64,000 nucleotides of DNA from DATARH01 sp036489765 (GCA_036489765.1 DASXFE010000001.1:32820-96819), one strand, 5' to 3'. Numbered from the stretch's first letter, positions 37,309 through 46,809 are shown. Translations and numbers: made by a program. Notes: a model not told the origin generated them from the sequence alone.

Positions 37309-38238
37309 ATGATGCGCGCGATCGTCAACACCAAATCGGCGGCGGGCGGGGTTTCGATCGCCGAGGTGCCCGAGCCGGAACCGCGCGACAACGAGGCGGT
37401 TGTCGCGGTGCATGCGTTTTCGCTGAACCGCGGCGAATTGCGCCTCATTGAGACGCGCGGCGAAGGCTGGCGGCCGGGGCAGGACATTGCCGGGCTCGTC
37501 GTCAAGGAGGCCGCGAACGGCACCGGGCCCAAGGCGGGGACGCGGGTCGTCGGGCTGTGCGACTGGCACGGCTGGGCCGAGCGCGCCGCGGTGCCGAGCC
37601 ATCGGATGGCCGCGCTCGCCGACAATGTTTCGTTTGGCGCGGCAGCGGCCTTACCGGTCGCGGGACTGACGGCGCTCAGGACGCTGCGGCATGGCGCGCC
37701 GCTGCTCGGGAAGCGGGTGCTGATCACCGGCGCGGCGGGCGGGGTCGGCAACCTCGCGGTGCAGATGGCGGCGCGGTCGGGCGCGCGGGTGACCGGCGTC
37801 GTCGGCAGCGCGACGCGGGCGCCGGTGCTTGACGGGCTTGGGGCCGAGGACGTCGTCGTGGGCATCGAAAACGCGCCGGGGCGATATGCCCTCATTCTCG
37901 AAAGCGCCGGCGGCCAATCGCTCGCCGAGGCGCTGGCGCGCATTGAGGCCAAGGGCACGATCGTCATCTACGGCAACTCGTCGGGCGAGCCGGCAAGCCT
38001 CAATTTCCGCGACTTCGCCGACCATCAGAACGCCCGCATCCAGGGATTCCACTATTTCACCTGCGAGCCCGAGGAGAAGTTCGGCCCCGATTTGGCGCTG
38101 ATGACTGGGCTCGTCGCCGACGGATCATTGAGGCCGCGCATCATCGAGCACGATTGGCGCGACTTTCCCGAGGCGGGTCCGCGGCTGCGCGACCGCCACA
38201 TCGGCGGCAAGGCGATTTTTTACATCGACCAGAAATGA
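37309..38238 (+). CDS. Medium-chain (quinone reductase-like) oxidoreductase
   Basis: The 309-residue protein has a GroES-like N-terminal part (SLNRGELRLIETRGEGWRPGQDIAG) and a Rossmann domain with VLITGAAGGVGNLAVQMAARSGARV. It lacks the cysteines that bind structural or catalytic zinc, as in zeta-crystallin/quinone oxidoreductases using NADPH. The start is one base after the upstream stop, and a peroxiredoxin gene follows 12 bases later, suggesting an oxidative-stress operon. Confidence 0.9.
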   Translation: MMRAIVNTKSAAGGVSIAEVPEPEPRDNEAVVAVHAFSLNRGELRLIETRGEGWRPGQDIAGLVVKEAANGTGPKAGTRVVGLCDWHGWAERAAVPSHRMAALADNVSFGAAAALPVAGLTALRTLRHGAPLLGKRVLITGAAGGVGNLAVQMAARSGARVTGVVGSATRAPVLDGLGAEDVVVGIENAPGRYALILESAGGQSLAEALARIEAKGTIVIYGNSSGEPASLNFRDFADHQNARIQGFHYFTCEPEEKFGPDLALMTGLVADGSLRPRIIEHDWRDFPEAGPRLRDRHIGGKAIFYIDQK

Positions 38239-38250
38239 ACGGAGGCAAAA

Positions 38251-38733
38251 ATGGCGATCAAAGTCGGTGACAAGGTGCCCTCGGTGACCCTGCGCTATCT
38301 CGGCCCGGACGGGGTCAAGGCGGTTACCTCAGAGGAGTTTTTCGGCGGCAAGAAGGTCGCGATCTTCGGCCTCCCCGGCGCGTATACCCGCACCTGCTCG
38401 TCGCGGCACCTGCCGGGCTACGTGCAGAATTCGCCAGCGCTCAAGGCCAAGGGGCTCGACACGATCGCGTGCCTTTCGGTCAACGACGCCTTTGTGATGA
38501 ACGCCTGGGGCAAGGAGCACAATGCCGGCGAGCACGTCGTGATGCTCGGCGACGGCAGCGCCGATTTCACCAAGGCGATCGGGCTCACCGTCGACCGCAC
38601 CGAAGCGGGGATGGGCATCCGCTCGCAGCGCTATTCGATGATCGTCGACAACGGCGTCGTGACCCACCTCAACGTCGAGCCGTCGGGCGAATACGGCGTA
38701 TCGAGCGCCGAGGCGATGCTGGCGGGGTTGTAG
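38251..38733 (+). CDS. Peroxiredoxin, Prx5 type
   Basis: The 160-residue protein has the active site PGAYTRTCSSRHLPGY, with peroxidatic Cys near 48, and Prx5 features such as VNDAFVMNAWG and RSQRYSMIVDNGVV. It reduces H2O2 and alkyl hydroperoxides, drawing electrons from thioredoxin or glutaredoxin/glutathione. GGAGG precedes the start. Last gene of the short run with the quinone reductase-like enzyme. Confidence 0.94.
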   Translation: MAIKVGDKVPSVTLRYLGPDGVKAVTSEEFFGGKKVAIFGLPGAYTRTCSSRHLPGYVQNSPALKAKGLDTIACLSVNDAFVMNAWGKEHNAGEHVVMLGDGSADFTKAIGLTVDRTEAGMGIRSQRYSMIVDNGVVTHLNVEPSGEYGVSSAEAMLAGL

Positions 38734-38757
38734 GAACAGCCCTGCCCTCAGTAACAA

Positions 38758-38857
38758 AACCCTCCCCCTGAATGGGGGAGGGAATGGGCGGGGGTGGTGA
38801 TGCGATGATCACTTCCGAGATCACCCCCTCCCTGCCCTCCCCCATCGAGGGGGAGGG
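38758..38857. terminator. Two GC-rich hairpins between convergent genes
   Basis: Hairpins at about 38759-38783 and 38835-38857 (CCCTCCCCC / GGGGGAGGG arms) lie between the convergent peroxiredoxin and ClpB genes. They belong to the same hairpin family as 13528-13552 and may end both transcripts. Confidence 0.6.
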
Positions 38858-38878
38858 TTCAAGTGCTTGCTTCTTGGA

Positions 38879-41539
38879 TTAGTGCATCGCCGTCCCCGCC
38901 GCGGCCAACGCGAAGCCGATCGGCGGCCGCTCAGGGGCTTTGAAGCCCATCGGGCGGTCCTCTTCGACCACGACACCATCGAGCGCGATGCGGCCGTCGA
39001 CGATGGTCAGCGAGAGGATGCGGGGTTCCTGCATCTCCTCGGCGTCGCCCTCGTCGAGCAGGCGCTCGGCGATCGGGTCTTCGACCAGCCCTTGCAGCAC
39101 CCGCTTCAGCGGCCGGGCGCCGAAGGCCGGGTCCCAGCCGAGTTCGACGAGGCGGCGGCGGGCCGGCTCGTCGGCGGCGAGGATCAGACCGCGCTCGGCG
39201 AGGCGGTTGTTGATCTGGGCGAGCTGGATGTCGACGATCCGCCCCATCTCGCCGCGCCCCAGCCGGCCGAAGACCAGCACGTCGTCGAGCCGGTTGAGAA
39301 ACTCGGGCCGGAACGCCTTCCGCACCGCGTCCATAACCTCGTCGCGGGCATTGTCGATGCTCTCGTCCTCGCTGAGCGCGAGCAGCGCGTCGGCACCGAG
39401 ATTCGAGGTCATGATCAGGATCGCGTGGCGGAAATCGGCCGTGCGCCCCTGCCCGTCGGTCAGCCGCCCGTCGTCGAGCGCCTGCAACAGCACGTTGAGC
39501 ACGTCCGGATGCGCCTTCTCGACCTCGTCGAGCAGCACGACCTGGTAAGGCCGACGGCGGATGCGCTCGGCGAGCGAGCCGCCGTCGTCATAGCCGACAT
39601 AGCCCGGCGGCGAGCCGATCATCCGCGACACCGTGTGCTTCTCCATGTACTCGGACATGTCGAGCCGGGTGATCGCGTTCTCGTCATCGAACATGAACTG
39701 CGCCAGCGCCTTGGCGAGCTCGGTCTTGCCGACGCCGGTAGGACCGAGGAACAGGAACGACCCCGTGGGCCGCGTCGGGTCCTTGAGCCCGGCACGGGCG
39801 CGGCGCACCGCCTTGGCGACGGCACGGACGGCCTGGGCCTGGCCGACGACGCGGGCCGACAGCTTCTGCTCCATATCCCGGAGGCGCTGCCGCTCGGCCT
39901 CAAGCATCCGGTCGACCGGGATTCCGGTCCAGCGGGTCACGACCGCGGCGATGTCGCGAGCCGTCACCTCCTCGCGTTCGGTCGAGGCGCGGGCCTCGGC
40001 CTCGGCGAGCCGGCGTTCGAGATCGGGGATCACCGAGTAGGTCAGCTCGCCGGCGCGGCCCCAGTCGCCATCGCGGCGGGCGTGATCGAGTTCGGTGTTG
40101 GTCTCGCTCAGCTCTTCCTTGAGCCGCCGGTCTTCATGGCGGCGCGACTGCGAATTCCGCCAGATTTCCTGCTGCGACGCCTCCTCGCGCTCGGCCTGCT
40201 CCAGTTCGGTCTCGAGCTTTACCAGCCGCTCCTGCGAGGCGCGGTCGGGCTCGGCCTTCAGGGCCTCGCGCTCGATCTTGAGCTGCATGACCTTGCGGGC
40301 GACCGCGTCGAGCGCCTCGGGCTTCGAGTCGATCGCGATGCGGACACGCGAGGCAGCCTCGTCGACGAGGTCGATCGCCTTGTCGGGAAGGCGGCGGTCG
40401 CCGATGTAGCGTGCGGAGAGCTGTGCGGCCGCGACGATCGCCGCGTCGGTGATGCGGACGCCGTGATGCACCTCGTAGCGGCCCTTGATGCCGCGGAGGA
40501 TCGACACCGCGTCGTCGAGCGACGGCTCGTCGACCGTGACCGGCTGGAAGCGCCGCGCCAACGCCGCATCCTTTTCGATGTAGCGGCGGTATTCGTCGGG
40601 CGTGGTCGCGCCGAGGCAGCGCAATTCGCCGCGCGCCAAGGCGGGCTTCAGCATGTTCGACGCGTCGATCGCGCCGTCGATGCGGCCGGCGCCGACCAGC
40701 ATGTGCAGCTCGTCGATAAAGAGGATGATCTTGCCGTCGGCCGCCTTGACCTCGGCGAGGACCGCCTTCAGCCGCTCCTCGAACTCGCCGCGGAACTTGG
40801 CGCCGGCAAGGATCTGGGTCAGGTCGAGCGCCAAGAGGCGCCGGTCCTTCAGCCCCTCGGGCACATCGCCGGACGCAAGCCGCTGGGCGAGACCCTCGAC
40901 GATCGCGGTCTTGCCGACCCCGGGGTCGCCGATAAACACGGGGTTGTTCTTGGTGCGGCGCGCCAGCACCTGGATCGTGCGGCGGATCTCGTCGTCGCGG
41001 CCGATGACCGGATCGAGCTTGCCGGCGCGAGCCTCTTCGGTCAGATCGCGGGCGTATTTCGACAGTGCCTGCCAATCCTGCTCGGCCGACGGCGCGTCAG
41101 CCTTGCGGCCCTGGCGCAGCGCGGCGAGCGCCTTGCGCAGCGCGGCGCGATCGACGCCCGCGCGGGAAAACTGATCGCCCAGCGCCCCGGCGAGCCCGGC
41201 GAGCAGCCGCTCCGCGGTGACAAACTTGTCGCCGCCGGCATGCGCCGCCTCGGCCGCGCTCTGCAGCACGGCGGCAAGCTCGGGCGACATGTAGATCGGG
41301 TACGGCCCGTCGGCGGTGACGGGGGGCAGCCGGCCGAGGCGCTCCTCGGCGCCGGCCGACAAGAGATCGGCATCGCCGCCGGCCTCACCCACGATGCGCC
41401 GCGCGAACCCGTCCGGTTCCTCGAGCAGCGCCTTTAGCAGATGTTCGGGGAGACAATTCTGATGACGGCTCGCCAGCGCCGCCATCTGCGCAGCCTGCAA
41501 CAGGCCGCGCGCAGAGTCGGTGAAATTCACGAAGTCCAT
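38879..41539 (-). CDS. clpB: ClpB disaggregase (Hsp100)
   Basis: The ATG at 41539 follows GAGGGG, giving 886 residues, slightly longer than typical ClpB. Layout: N-terminal Clp repeat domain (about 1-145), AAA1 with Walker A GDPGVGKT (204-211) and IILFIDELH, a coiled-coil middle domain (about 400-525, Glu/Arg-rich), AAA2 with GPTGVGKTELAKALA and VVLLDEVEKAHPDVLN, and a ClpB-type D2-small domain. The middle domain and lack of a ClpP-binding loop identify ClpB over ClpA/ClpC. It resolubilises aggregates with DnaK. Residues after about 850 form an unusual acidic/hydrophobic tail. Confidence 0.93.
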   Translation of the reverse strand: MDFVNFTDSARGLLQAAQMAALASRHQNCLPEHLLKALLEEPDGFARRIVGEAGGDADLLSAGAEERLGRLPPVTADGPYPIYMSPELAAVLQSAAEAAHAGGDKFVTAERLLAGLAGALGDQFSRAGVDRAALRKALAALRQGRKADAPSAEQDWQALSKYARDLTEEARAGKLDPVIGRDDEIRRTIQVLARRTKNNPVFIGDPGVGKTAIVEGLAQRLASGDVPEGLKDRRLLALDLTQILAGAKFRGEFEERLKAVLAEVKAADGKIILFIDELHMLVGAGRIDGAIDASNMLKPALARGELRCLGATTPDEYRRYIEKDAALARRFQPVTVDEPSLDDAVSILRGIKGRYEVHHGVRITDAAIVAAAQLSARYIGDRRLPDKAIDLVDEAASRVRIAIDSKPEALDAVARKVMQLKIEREALKAEPDRASQERLVKLETELEQAEREEASQQEIWRNSQSRRHEDRRLKEELSETNTELDHARRDGDWGRAGELTYSVIPDLERRLAEAEARASTEREEVTARDIAAVVTRWTGIPVDRMLEAERQRLRDMEQKLSARVVGQAQAVRAVAKAVRRARAGLKDPTRPTGSFLFLGPTGVGKTELAKALAQFMFDDENAITRLDMSEYMEKHTVSRMIGSPPGYVGYDDGGSLAERIRRRPYQVVLLDEVEKAHPDVLNVLLQALDDGRLTDGQGRTADFRHAILIMTSNLGADALLALSEDESIDNARDEVMDAVRKAFRPEFLNRLDDVLVFGRLGRGEMGRIVDIQLAQINNRLAERGLILAADEPARRRLVELGWDPAFGARPLKRVLQGLVEDPIAERLLDEGDAEEMQEPRILSLTIVDGRIALDGVVVEEDRPMGFKAPERPPIGFALAAAGTAMH

Positions 41540-41671
41540 AGCGGCCCCTCGTCTGCCCGCCCTCCAGGAGGCGCGGGAGGCATCGACCGCGGTCCGCCCT
41601 ATGCGCGACCGCCGACACCGTGAGGATGAGATGGGAGTAACTGCGCGGAAATCAAGGCGATCAGGCGAGGG

Positions 41672-41720
41672 CCTGGATGGCCGGGTCAAGCCAGGCCCTC
41701 GGGACATGGATGGCCGGGAG
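41672..41720. repeat. GGATGGCCGGG repeat
   Basis: Two adjacent partial copies of the dispersed repeat seen at 22762-22786 and 24711-24743, in the gap upstream of clpB. Confidence 0.55.
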
Positions 41721-41737
41721 AAACAGCCGGGGGCGGC

Positions 41738-42001
41738 TCACGCCTCTTCGGTGCGCTCCTGCGGGCGGGTCGCGCCGGTGGGGGCGGCGCTCTCGTCGGG
41801 CTCGCAAGGGTTTGGCCAGTTCCCGCCGTAGCCCTTGCCGACAAAGGCGAAGAATCCGCCCTGGGCAACGGCGGCAGCGCACATCATCCCGAGCATGTTG
41901 ACCGTTCGGGCGGCTGGGCTGACCGCCTCCTTGGCGCGACGTTCGTAGGTTCTATACATCTGCGCCGGGTCCATGTCCGGGTTCCTGTTCGCTGCCGCCA
42001 T
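41738..42001 (-). CDS. Small hypothetical protein with one hydrophobic segment
   Basis: The 87-residue frame has an ATG at 42001 preceded by GGTGAG. It has a polar N-terminal helix (MDPAQMYRTYERRAKEAVSPA), a hydrophobic stretch around 36-55 (VNMLGMMCAAAVAQGGFFAF) and a disordered acidic/Pro tail. Composition is protein-like and no antisense frame is better. Unknown function. Confidence 0.5.
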   Translation of the reverse strand: MAAANRNPDMDPAQMYRTYERRAKEAVSPAARTVNMLGMMCAAAVAQGGFFAFVGKGYGGNWPNPCEPDESAAPTGATRPQERTEEA

Positions 42002-42290
42002 CTCACCGCTACTAACCGCGTCCGGGCCCGTGGGGGGTCGGGTCGGCCGGATTTGGTGGGTATTTTATGCGTCCCGCGGCTCGAAAACTCCAAAGTATTT
42101 GATGGTTAATTGAAGGGCCTTAACGATAATCGCGCCGGGTTCGCGAGAATCACCGGCATTACGGATCCTTGCAAGGTCCACGGGATCATTCCCGCATATC
42201 GATAAAATATATCTTATATCAAGACTTTACCGTAGCATCTCGACGGCGCGGTTTGCGCCGCCGGAGCAAAAGTTCGATCGTCGGCCGCGC
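42002..42290. other. AT-rich divergent intergenic region
   Basis: About 290 bases; 42085-42235 is strongly AT-rich for this genome (GATAAAATATATCTTATATC near 42201). Likely promoters for the divergent small gene and TPR-like gene. No gene seen. Confidence 0.5.
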
Positions 42291-43532
42291 ATGGAGACCA
42301 CCAGCCTCAACCGTTTTTCGACGACGCTGACCGAGCTTGCGACCCCGACCCGGGCGGTCGATCCGGGGACCGCGCGGCTGCAGGGCATGGTGGTGACTTA
42401 TCGCGAGGCGCTGCGGCGGGTAGACCGGGCGAAACGGCCCCTCGAATGGGCGATGGCGCAGAACGGGTTCGGCAACGCGCTCCGGCTGCTCGGCGAGCGC
42501 GAGCGCGACCCGGCGTGGCTCGAAGAGGCGCTCGCGGCCTATCGGGAGGCGCTGCAGGAGGCGCGACGCGACCGCGCTCCGCTCGACTGGGCGATGGTCC
42601 AGAACAATCTCGGCGTCGCGCTGCGCACCTTGGGGCTGCGCGAGAGCGGCACGGGGATGCTGCACGAGGCGGTCGCCGCCTATCGCGAGGCGCTCAAGGA
42701 ATACCGGGCCGAGCGCGTGCCGCTCGATTGGGCGATGACCCAGAACAACCTCGGCGCCGTCCTCCGCAATATCGGCGACCGTGAGGAAGGCAGCGACCGG
42801 CTGCAAGAGGCGATCTCGGCATGCCGCCAGGCTCTCAAGGTGCGCACCCGCGAGCGCGCCCCGCTCGATTGGGCGATGACGCAGAACAATCTCGGCAACG
42901 CGCTCGCCAGCCTCGGCGAGCGCAGCCGCGAGCCGGTGCTGCTCTCCGCCGCGGTCGACGCCTATCGCCGCGCGCTGACCGTGTACCGGCGCGACCGCAA
43001 CCCGCTCGATTGGGCGATGACCCAGAACAATCTCGGCAATGTGCTGTCCGCACTCGGCGAGGCCAAAAGCGACGACCAGATGCTCGTCGCTGCGGTTGCG
43101 GCCTATCGCGAGGCGCTCAAGGAATACCGGCGCGAGGTGGTGCCGCTCGACTGGGCGATGGGACACAACAACCTCGGCAACGCGCTCGCGCGGATCGGCG
43201 AACGCGAGATCGGTACCGCACGGCTCGAAGAGGCGGTCGAGGAATACCGGCTCGCGCTCATCGAATACGGCGCCGAGCGCATGCCGCTCGACTGGGCGAT
43301 GACCCAGAACAACCTCGGCAGCGCGCTCCAGCGCATCGGCGAGCGCGAGGGCGGCACCGCGCGGCTCGAAGAAGCGGCGGCCGCGTACAATTCCGCGCTC
43401 TCCGCGTTCATCGCCGCCAACGCGATCCGCTATCTGCAGATCTGCTGGGAAAACCGCGACCACGTCGTCGCGCTGATCCAGCGTCGGCGCGAAGGCGAGA
43501 CGGTCGGCGAAAAAACCGCCGCCGGACCGTAG
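42291..43532 (+). CDS. Seven-repeat TPR-like protein (47-residue period)
   Basis: The 413-residue protein consists of seven near-identical 47-residue helical repeats (about 49-380). Each has the core PLDWAMTQNNLGNALxxLGERE followed by a helix ending AYREALKEYR. This is a TPR superhelix of the kinesin light-chain/NPHP3 kind, a protein-interaction scaffold. There is no enzymatic domain, signal peptide or membrane segment. The first and sixth units are the most diverged (AMAQNGFG; AMGHNNLG). The strong repeat similarity suggests recent expansion or concerted evolution. Partner unknown; no ribosome binding site stands out, so the start is uncertain. Confidence 0.85.
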   Translation: METTSLNRFSTTLTELATPTRAVDPGTARLQGMVVTYREALRRVDRAKRPLEWAMAQNGFGNALRLLGERERDPAWLEEALAAYREALQEARRDRAPLDWAMVQNNLGVALRTLGLRESGTGMLHEAVAAYREALKEYRAERVPLDWAMTQNNLGAVLRNIGDREEGSDRLQEAISACRQALKVRTRERAPLDWAMTQNNLGNALASLGERSREPVLLSAAVDAYRRALTVYRRDRNPLDWAMTQNNLGNVLSALGEAKSDDQMLVAAVAAYREALKEYRREVVPLDWAMGHNNLGNALARIGEREIGTARLEEAVEEYRLALIEYGAERMPLDWAMTQNNLGSALQRIGEREGGTARLEEAAAAYNSALSAFIAANAIRYLQICWENRDHVVALIQRRREGETVGEKTAAGP

Positions 43533-43718
43533 GAAGCGCCGGCGTGTCGCCCGCAGTTTCGCCCGCATATTCGGCAAACGCGGGCGAGAGGCCCGCGCTC
43601 CTTGCCCGGCCTTCGCTGGCCGGACGAACGGCGCACAAGAAAGAGAAACCAGCGGTCATCAACCCATGGAACGCTGTCCGGGCGGCCACGTTGACGGAAC
43701 GCAGATCAGGAGAGTCCC
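43533..43718. other. Intergenic hairpin region
   Basis: Contains an inverted repeat with CGCCCGC / GCGGGCG arms around 43560-43590 and a CCGGCC-rich segment; looks like the dispersed palindromes elsewhere. No gene seen. Confidence 0.4.
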
Positions 43719-44060
43719 ATGAAACGCCCCTCCTGTTGGTTGTTTGCAACCGCCTTGATCGTAGCGTCGTCCTCCGCTGCGCTCGCCATGCAGAAGACCG
43801 GATGGGACGGCACGTGGAGCGGCGCGTGGGGAGGGCAGCCGGACCAGGCGACATCGGTGACCATCGCCAACGGTAGGGTCGTAAGCTTCACGTACCAAGG
43901 CATGTCGCACCCCGTGGCGAGCAGCAATGTGGCCGCTACCGCGATCACATATCAGGACCAAGGGAACGTCGTTACGCTCACCAAACGAAGCGAGACGACT
44001 GCGGCGGCGACGTTGCAAACCGGAATGGGCAACGCGACCGCCGTGCTCACGCGGCAGTAA
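43719..44060 (+). CDS. Small secreted beta-rich hypothetical protein
   Basis: The 113-residue product has a signal peptide (MKRPSCWLFATALIVASSSAALA) and a mature part of about 90 residues, rich in short Thr/Val strands (DGTWSGAWGGQPDQATSVTIANGRVVSFTYQG). An AGGAG ribosome binding site precedes the start. Probably a small periplasmic beta-barrel or sandwich; function unknown. It lies alone between divergent/convergent neighbours. Confidence 0.75.
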   Translation: MKRPSCWLFATALIVASSSAALAMQKTGWDGTWSGAWGGQPDQATSVTIANGRVVSFTYQGMSHPVASSNVAATAITYQDQGNVVTLTKRSETTAAATLQTGMGNATAVLTRQ

Positions 44061-44091
44061 CGACTTTGGTTGTTGGGGTAATCCCAGCATA

Positions 44092-46809
44092 CTACTCCGC
44101 GGCCTTTTGGTACTCCGCCAGCGTCGCTTCGAGCCGGGCGATCTCCGCGGCGATGTCCTGCACGGTCGCGGCGCCCTTGGTGGCCAGTTCGGCGGCAACG
44201 ATGTTCTGCGTCGCCAGCAACAGCTCGCGCAGGCCGGCGCCGCCGAGGCTGGCGGAGCAGCTGCGCAGGGCCTGGACCGCGGCGTTGAACCCATAGGCGT
44301 CGCCGACCGCCGCGGCGCCGCCCAGATCCTTCATGATCTGGCGGGAGTCGGCGCGGAACGCTTCGATCACATCGGCGAAAAACGCGGTGTCGCCACCGAG
44401 CGAGACCAAGGCGTCGACGGCGCGGCGGTCGACCGGTCCCGGGGCCGGACGGCTGAACCGCGGATGGGACGAGATCTCGGTGACCGTTGCCTCGGGCGCC
44501 GGTGCGGCGGGAGGCGGCGGGCGCGGCACGATCAGGTCGATTGCGGCGGTGAGCCGGCTTGGCTCGAGCGGCTTCCCGAGCACGCTGGCGGCGCCGGCAC
44601 TGGCGAAGAGGATCGCCGCCTCGGGGTCGGAGTCGCCGCTGAGCACAAGGATCGGCACCTCCGGCCGCGCCTCGTAGAGCCGCTCGACCGCAGCCGCGTC
44701 CTCGATCGTGCCGGCGGCGAAATCGACGAGGATCAGGTCGATCGGCCGCGCCGTCAGCATGTCGAGCGCCTGGTCGGCGTCGGCGACGAGATGCGCCATG
44801 CAGCGTGCGCCGAACAGGATCTGCTCGATGATCTTTCGGTTCATCGCATTGGTCGCGGCGACGAGGATCTGCGGCGGCCCGCGCCGGAGGGGCGGCGGCG
44901 GAGGCGATGCGGGCGGCGTCTGGATGGGCAGTGGCGTCGCGGCCGGCTCCGTCCTGGCGGCTGGCGGCGGCTCGGGGGCGAGGACCGGGGCGGCCAGCGG
45001 CTCGGCCGGGAACCAGTCGGCGGTGCCGACGCGCAGCGCGTGCAGCGTGCTTTGGAGGACGCCGGGGGTGAACGGCGCCGACAGGATCGCATCGAGGACG
45101 CCGTCGGCGAGGCCGATGACGCTGTCGATCCGTGCCTCGGCGGCGACGAACAGCACGTAAGGCGCCGCGGCCGGGTTGGCGCGGCCGGCACGATGCGCCC
45201 AGCTCAGCCCCGACAGCACGTCGTCGCGCCCGTCGACGATCAGCGCCGGTCGTTGCTCATCGGGCATCAGCGCCTCGACATGGGCAAAGGCGTCGTCGCC
45301 GGCGCCGATCCAACGCGGGATCGCACGCCACTGCCGAAGCGATGCGGCGAGCTCGGCCGCAAACGCGCCGTCCTCGGTCACGATCAGCACCGGCAGCCGG
45401 TCGAGGTCGAGCAGCAGCGCCGCGGCAGCACGGTCGAGCGCGAACGGCAGCTCGGCCGACAGCTCGATCCCCTTGCGTGCGACCCCGGAGCGGGCGAACC
45501 GGCCTCCCATCGCCACCGCGAGCACCCCAGCCGCCGCCAGTTCCGGATCATTGCCGCGCGCGGCAGCGCCGGGCACGACGCGGCCGCCGTGCTCACGCAC
45601 AACGACGCGCAGATGCACGCTGTCGCCAGCGATCTCGACGAGGTCGAGATGGACGGCGATCCCGGCCCGCTCCGACCGGCGCAAGGCGGCGGCGACCAGC
45701 ATCATCAACAACTGGCGTAGCTGATGCGGCCAGCCGCGGAGCTCGTAAGGAAGCCGCGGGTCGATGCGCACAGCGAGCGTGGTGCCGCGGTCTGCCGCTT
45801 GCGGGCGCAGCGCGGCAACGGCGCCGTGGACGAGCTGATAGAGATCGAATGGACGCGTTTCCGGGGCGAAATCGCCGGTCTCGATCGCGGCGTAGGTCGG
45901 CAATTCGTCAGCCTGGACCAATGCGGCACGGGCGCTCAACCGCATGCGGGCGATGATCTCGGCCTCTTGCGGCGAGAGGTCGGTGCGGTCGAGCCGGGCG
46001 CCGGCGCGCAGAAGGGCCTTCAGCGACTCGCGCACCCCGTCGCCGAGCCCGGCGTAGAGCCGGGTTCGTTCCGCCGCGCCGGCATCCGCGGCGGCCGCCG
46101 CCGTCGCCCGCCGCAGCATCCCCCCGACCTGCGCCGGCAGCAGCACGATCGCGGCTACGGTGCCGAGCGACAGGAGCGGCTGGGCCCACCAGAACCGCGT
46201 CGTCGCGACCACCGTTGCAAAGCCGGCGAGGGCGGCGATGATCGTCCGTCGCCCGCCATCACGGATCGCCACGTAGAGATACGCGGCGCTCCACGCCGCG
46301 GTCAGAAAATCGCCGGCATGGAGAAAGGCCGAGACGAGGCCGACATCCACGGCGATCGCGACGCCACGGCGGACCCACGACGGCGACGGCGCGACGATCG
46401 CGTGCAGCAGAAAGAGCCAGGCGCAGGCGAGACCGAGCGCGGTGACGACGACGCAACCGGCGACCACCTCGCGATACGGCGACACGGCGCCGAGGCCGAG
46501 CGCATAGGCGAGCATCGCCGCCGCCAGCAGGACGCGCCCGACCGCGCGGCCCGGCTCGCTGTCGGCCCGCACGCGGCCAAGGCCGCGCAACCCGCGCCAG
46601 GAGGCCGCAACCGCCGTCGCGGCAGGCGCCGCGACCAGCGCCGTCGCCAGCACGATCCCGCTGCCCGACATCGAGAGAAGAGCCAAGCCGCCGGGGACGA
46701 GCACGGCCCAGGCCGGCAGACCGAAAGCCGCCACGGCGAGCGCGAGCAGGCGCGGCGACGGCAACCTTGCCGGCGTTCCCCGCCACAAGCCCGCTAGCGC
46801 CTTTCGCAT
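44092..46809 (-). CDS. RpfC-like hybrid sensor with lost catalytic residues
   Basis: The 905-residue protein has about seven or eight N-terminal membrane spans (1-235), a DHp/kinase-like region (about 250-470), two receiver-like domains (about 475-600 and 643-760) and a C-terminal HPt-like domain (about 790-890), an RpfC-type layout. Key residues are missing. The DHp His position reads AGLGDGVRESL (Asp), the N-box Asn is replaced (LMMLVAAAL), and the second receiver has ILVAATN where an acidic pair is expected, though LILVDF and LGKP remain. The HPt His position reads VQALRSCSASLGG (Gln). It is probably a signalling scaffold or pseudokinase, perhaps still a membrane signal receptor. Confidence 0.82.
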   Translation of the reverse strand: MRKALAGLWRGTPARLPSPRLLALAVAAFGLPAWAVLVPGGLALLSMSGSGIVLATALVAAPAATAVAASWRGLRGLGRVRADSEPGRAVGRVLLAAAMLAYALGLGAVSPYREVVAGCVVVTALGLACAWLFLLHAIVAPSPSWVRRGVAIAVDVGLVSAFLHAGDFLTAAWSAAYLYVAIRDGGRRTIIAALAGFATVVATTRFWWAQPLLSLGTVAAIVLLPAQVGGMLRRATAAAAADAGAAERTRLYAGLGDGVRESLKALLRAGARLDRTDLSPQEAEIIARMRLSARAALVQADELPTYAAIETGDFAPETRPFDLYQLVHGAVAALRPQAADRGTTLAVRIDPRLPYELRGWPHQLRQLLMMLVAAALRRSERAGIAVHLDLVEIAGDSVHLRVVVREHGGRVVPGAAARGNDPELAAAGVLAVAMGGRFARSGVARKGIELSAELPFALDRAAAALLLDLDRLPVLIVTEDGAFAAELAASLRQWRAIPRWIGAGDDAFAHVEALMPDEQRPALIVDGRDDVLSGLSWAHRAGRANPAAAPYVLFVAAEARIDSVIGLADGVLDAILSAPFTPGVLQSTLHALRVGTADWFPAEPLAAPVLAPEPPPAARTEPAATPLPIQTPPASPPPPPLRRGPPQILVAATNAMNRKIIEQILFGARCMAHLVADADQALDMLTARPIDLILVDFAAGTIEDAAAVERLYEARPEVPILVLSGDSDPEAAILFASAGAASVLGKPLEPSRLTAAIDLIVPRPPPPAAPAPEATVTEISSHPRFSRPAPGPVDRRAVDALVSLGGDTAFFADVIEAFRADSRQIMKDLGGAAAVGDAYGFNAAVQALRSCSASLGGAGLRELLLATQNIVAAELATKGAATVQDIAAEIARLEATLAEYQKAAE

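Noticed and set aside
38867..41437. 856-codon plus-strand open frame opposite clpB
   Set aside because: Arg/Gly/Asp-rich antisense shadow of a clear ClpB; no family features.
42430..43430. Regular 141-bp DNA period considered as CRISPR or satellite
   Set aside because: Repeats are coding and degenerate with a constant 47-codon protein unit; no unique spacers.
42219..43577. 452-codon minus-strand frame opposite the TPR array
   Set aside because: It repeats because the sense strand repeats (HRPIER periodicity); composition is antisense-like.
43927..45720. 597-codon plus-strand frame
   Set aside because: Antisense to the RpfC-like gene; Arg/Gly-rich without domains.
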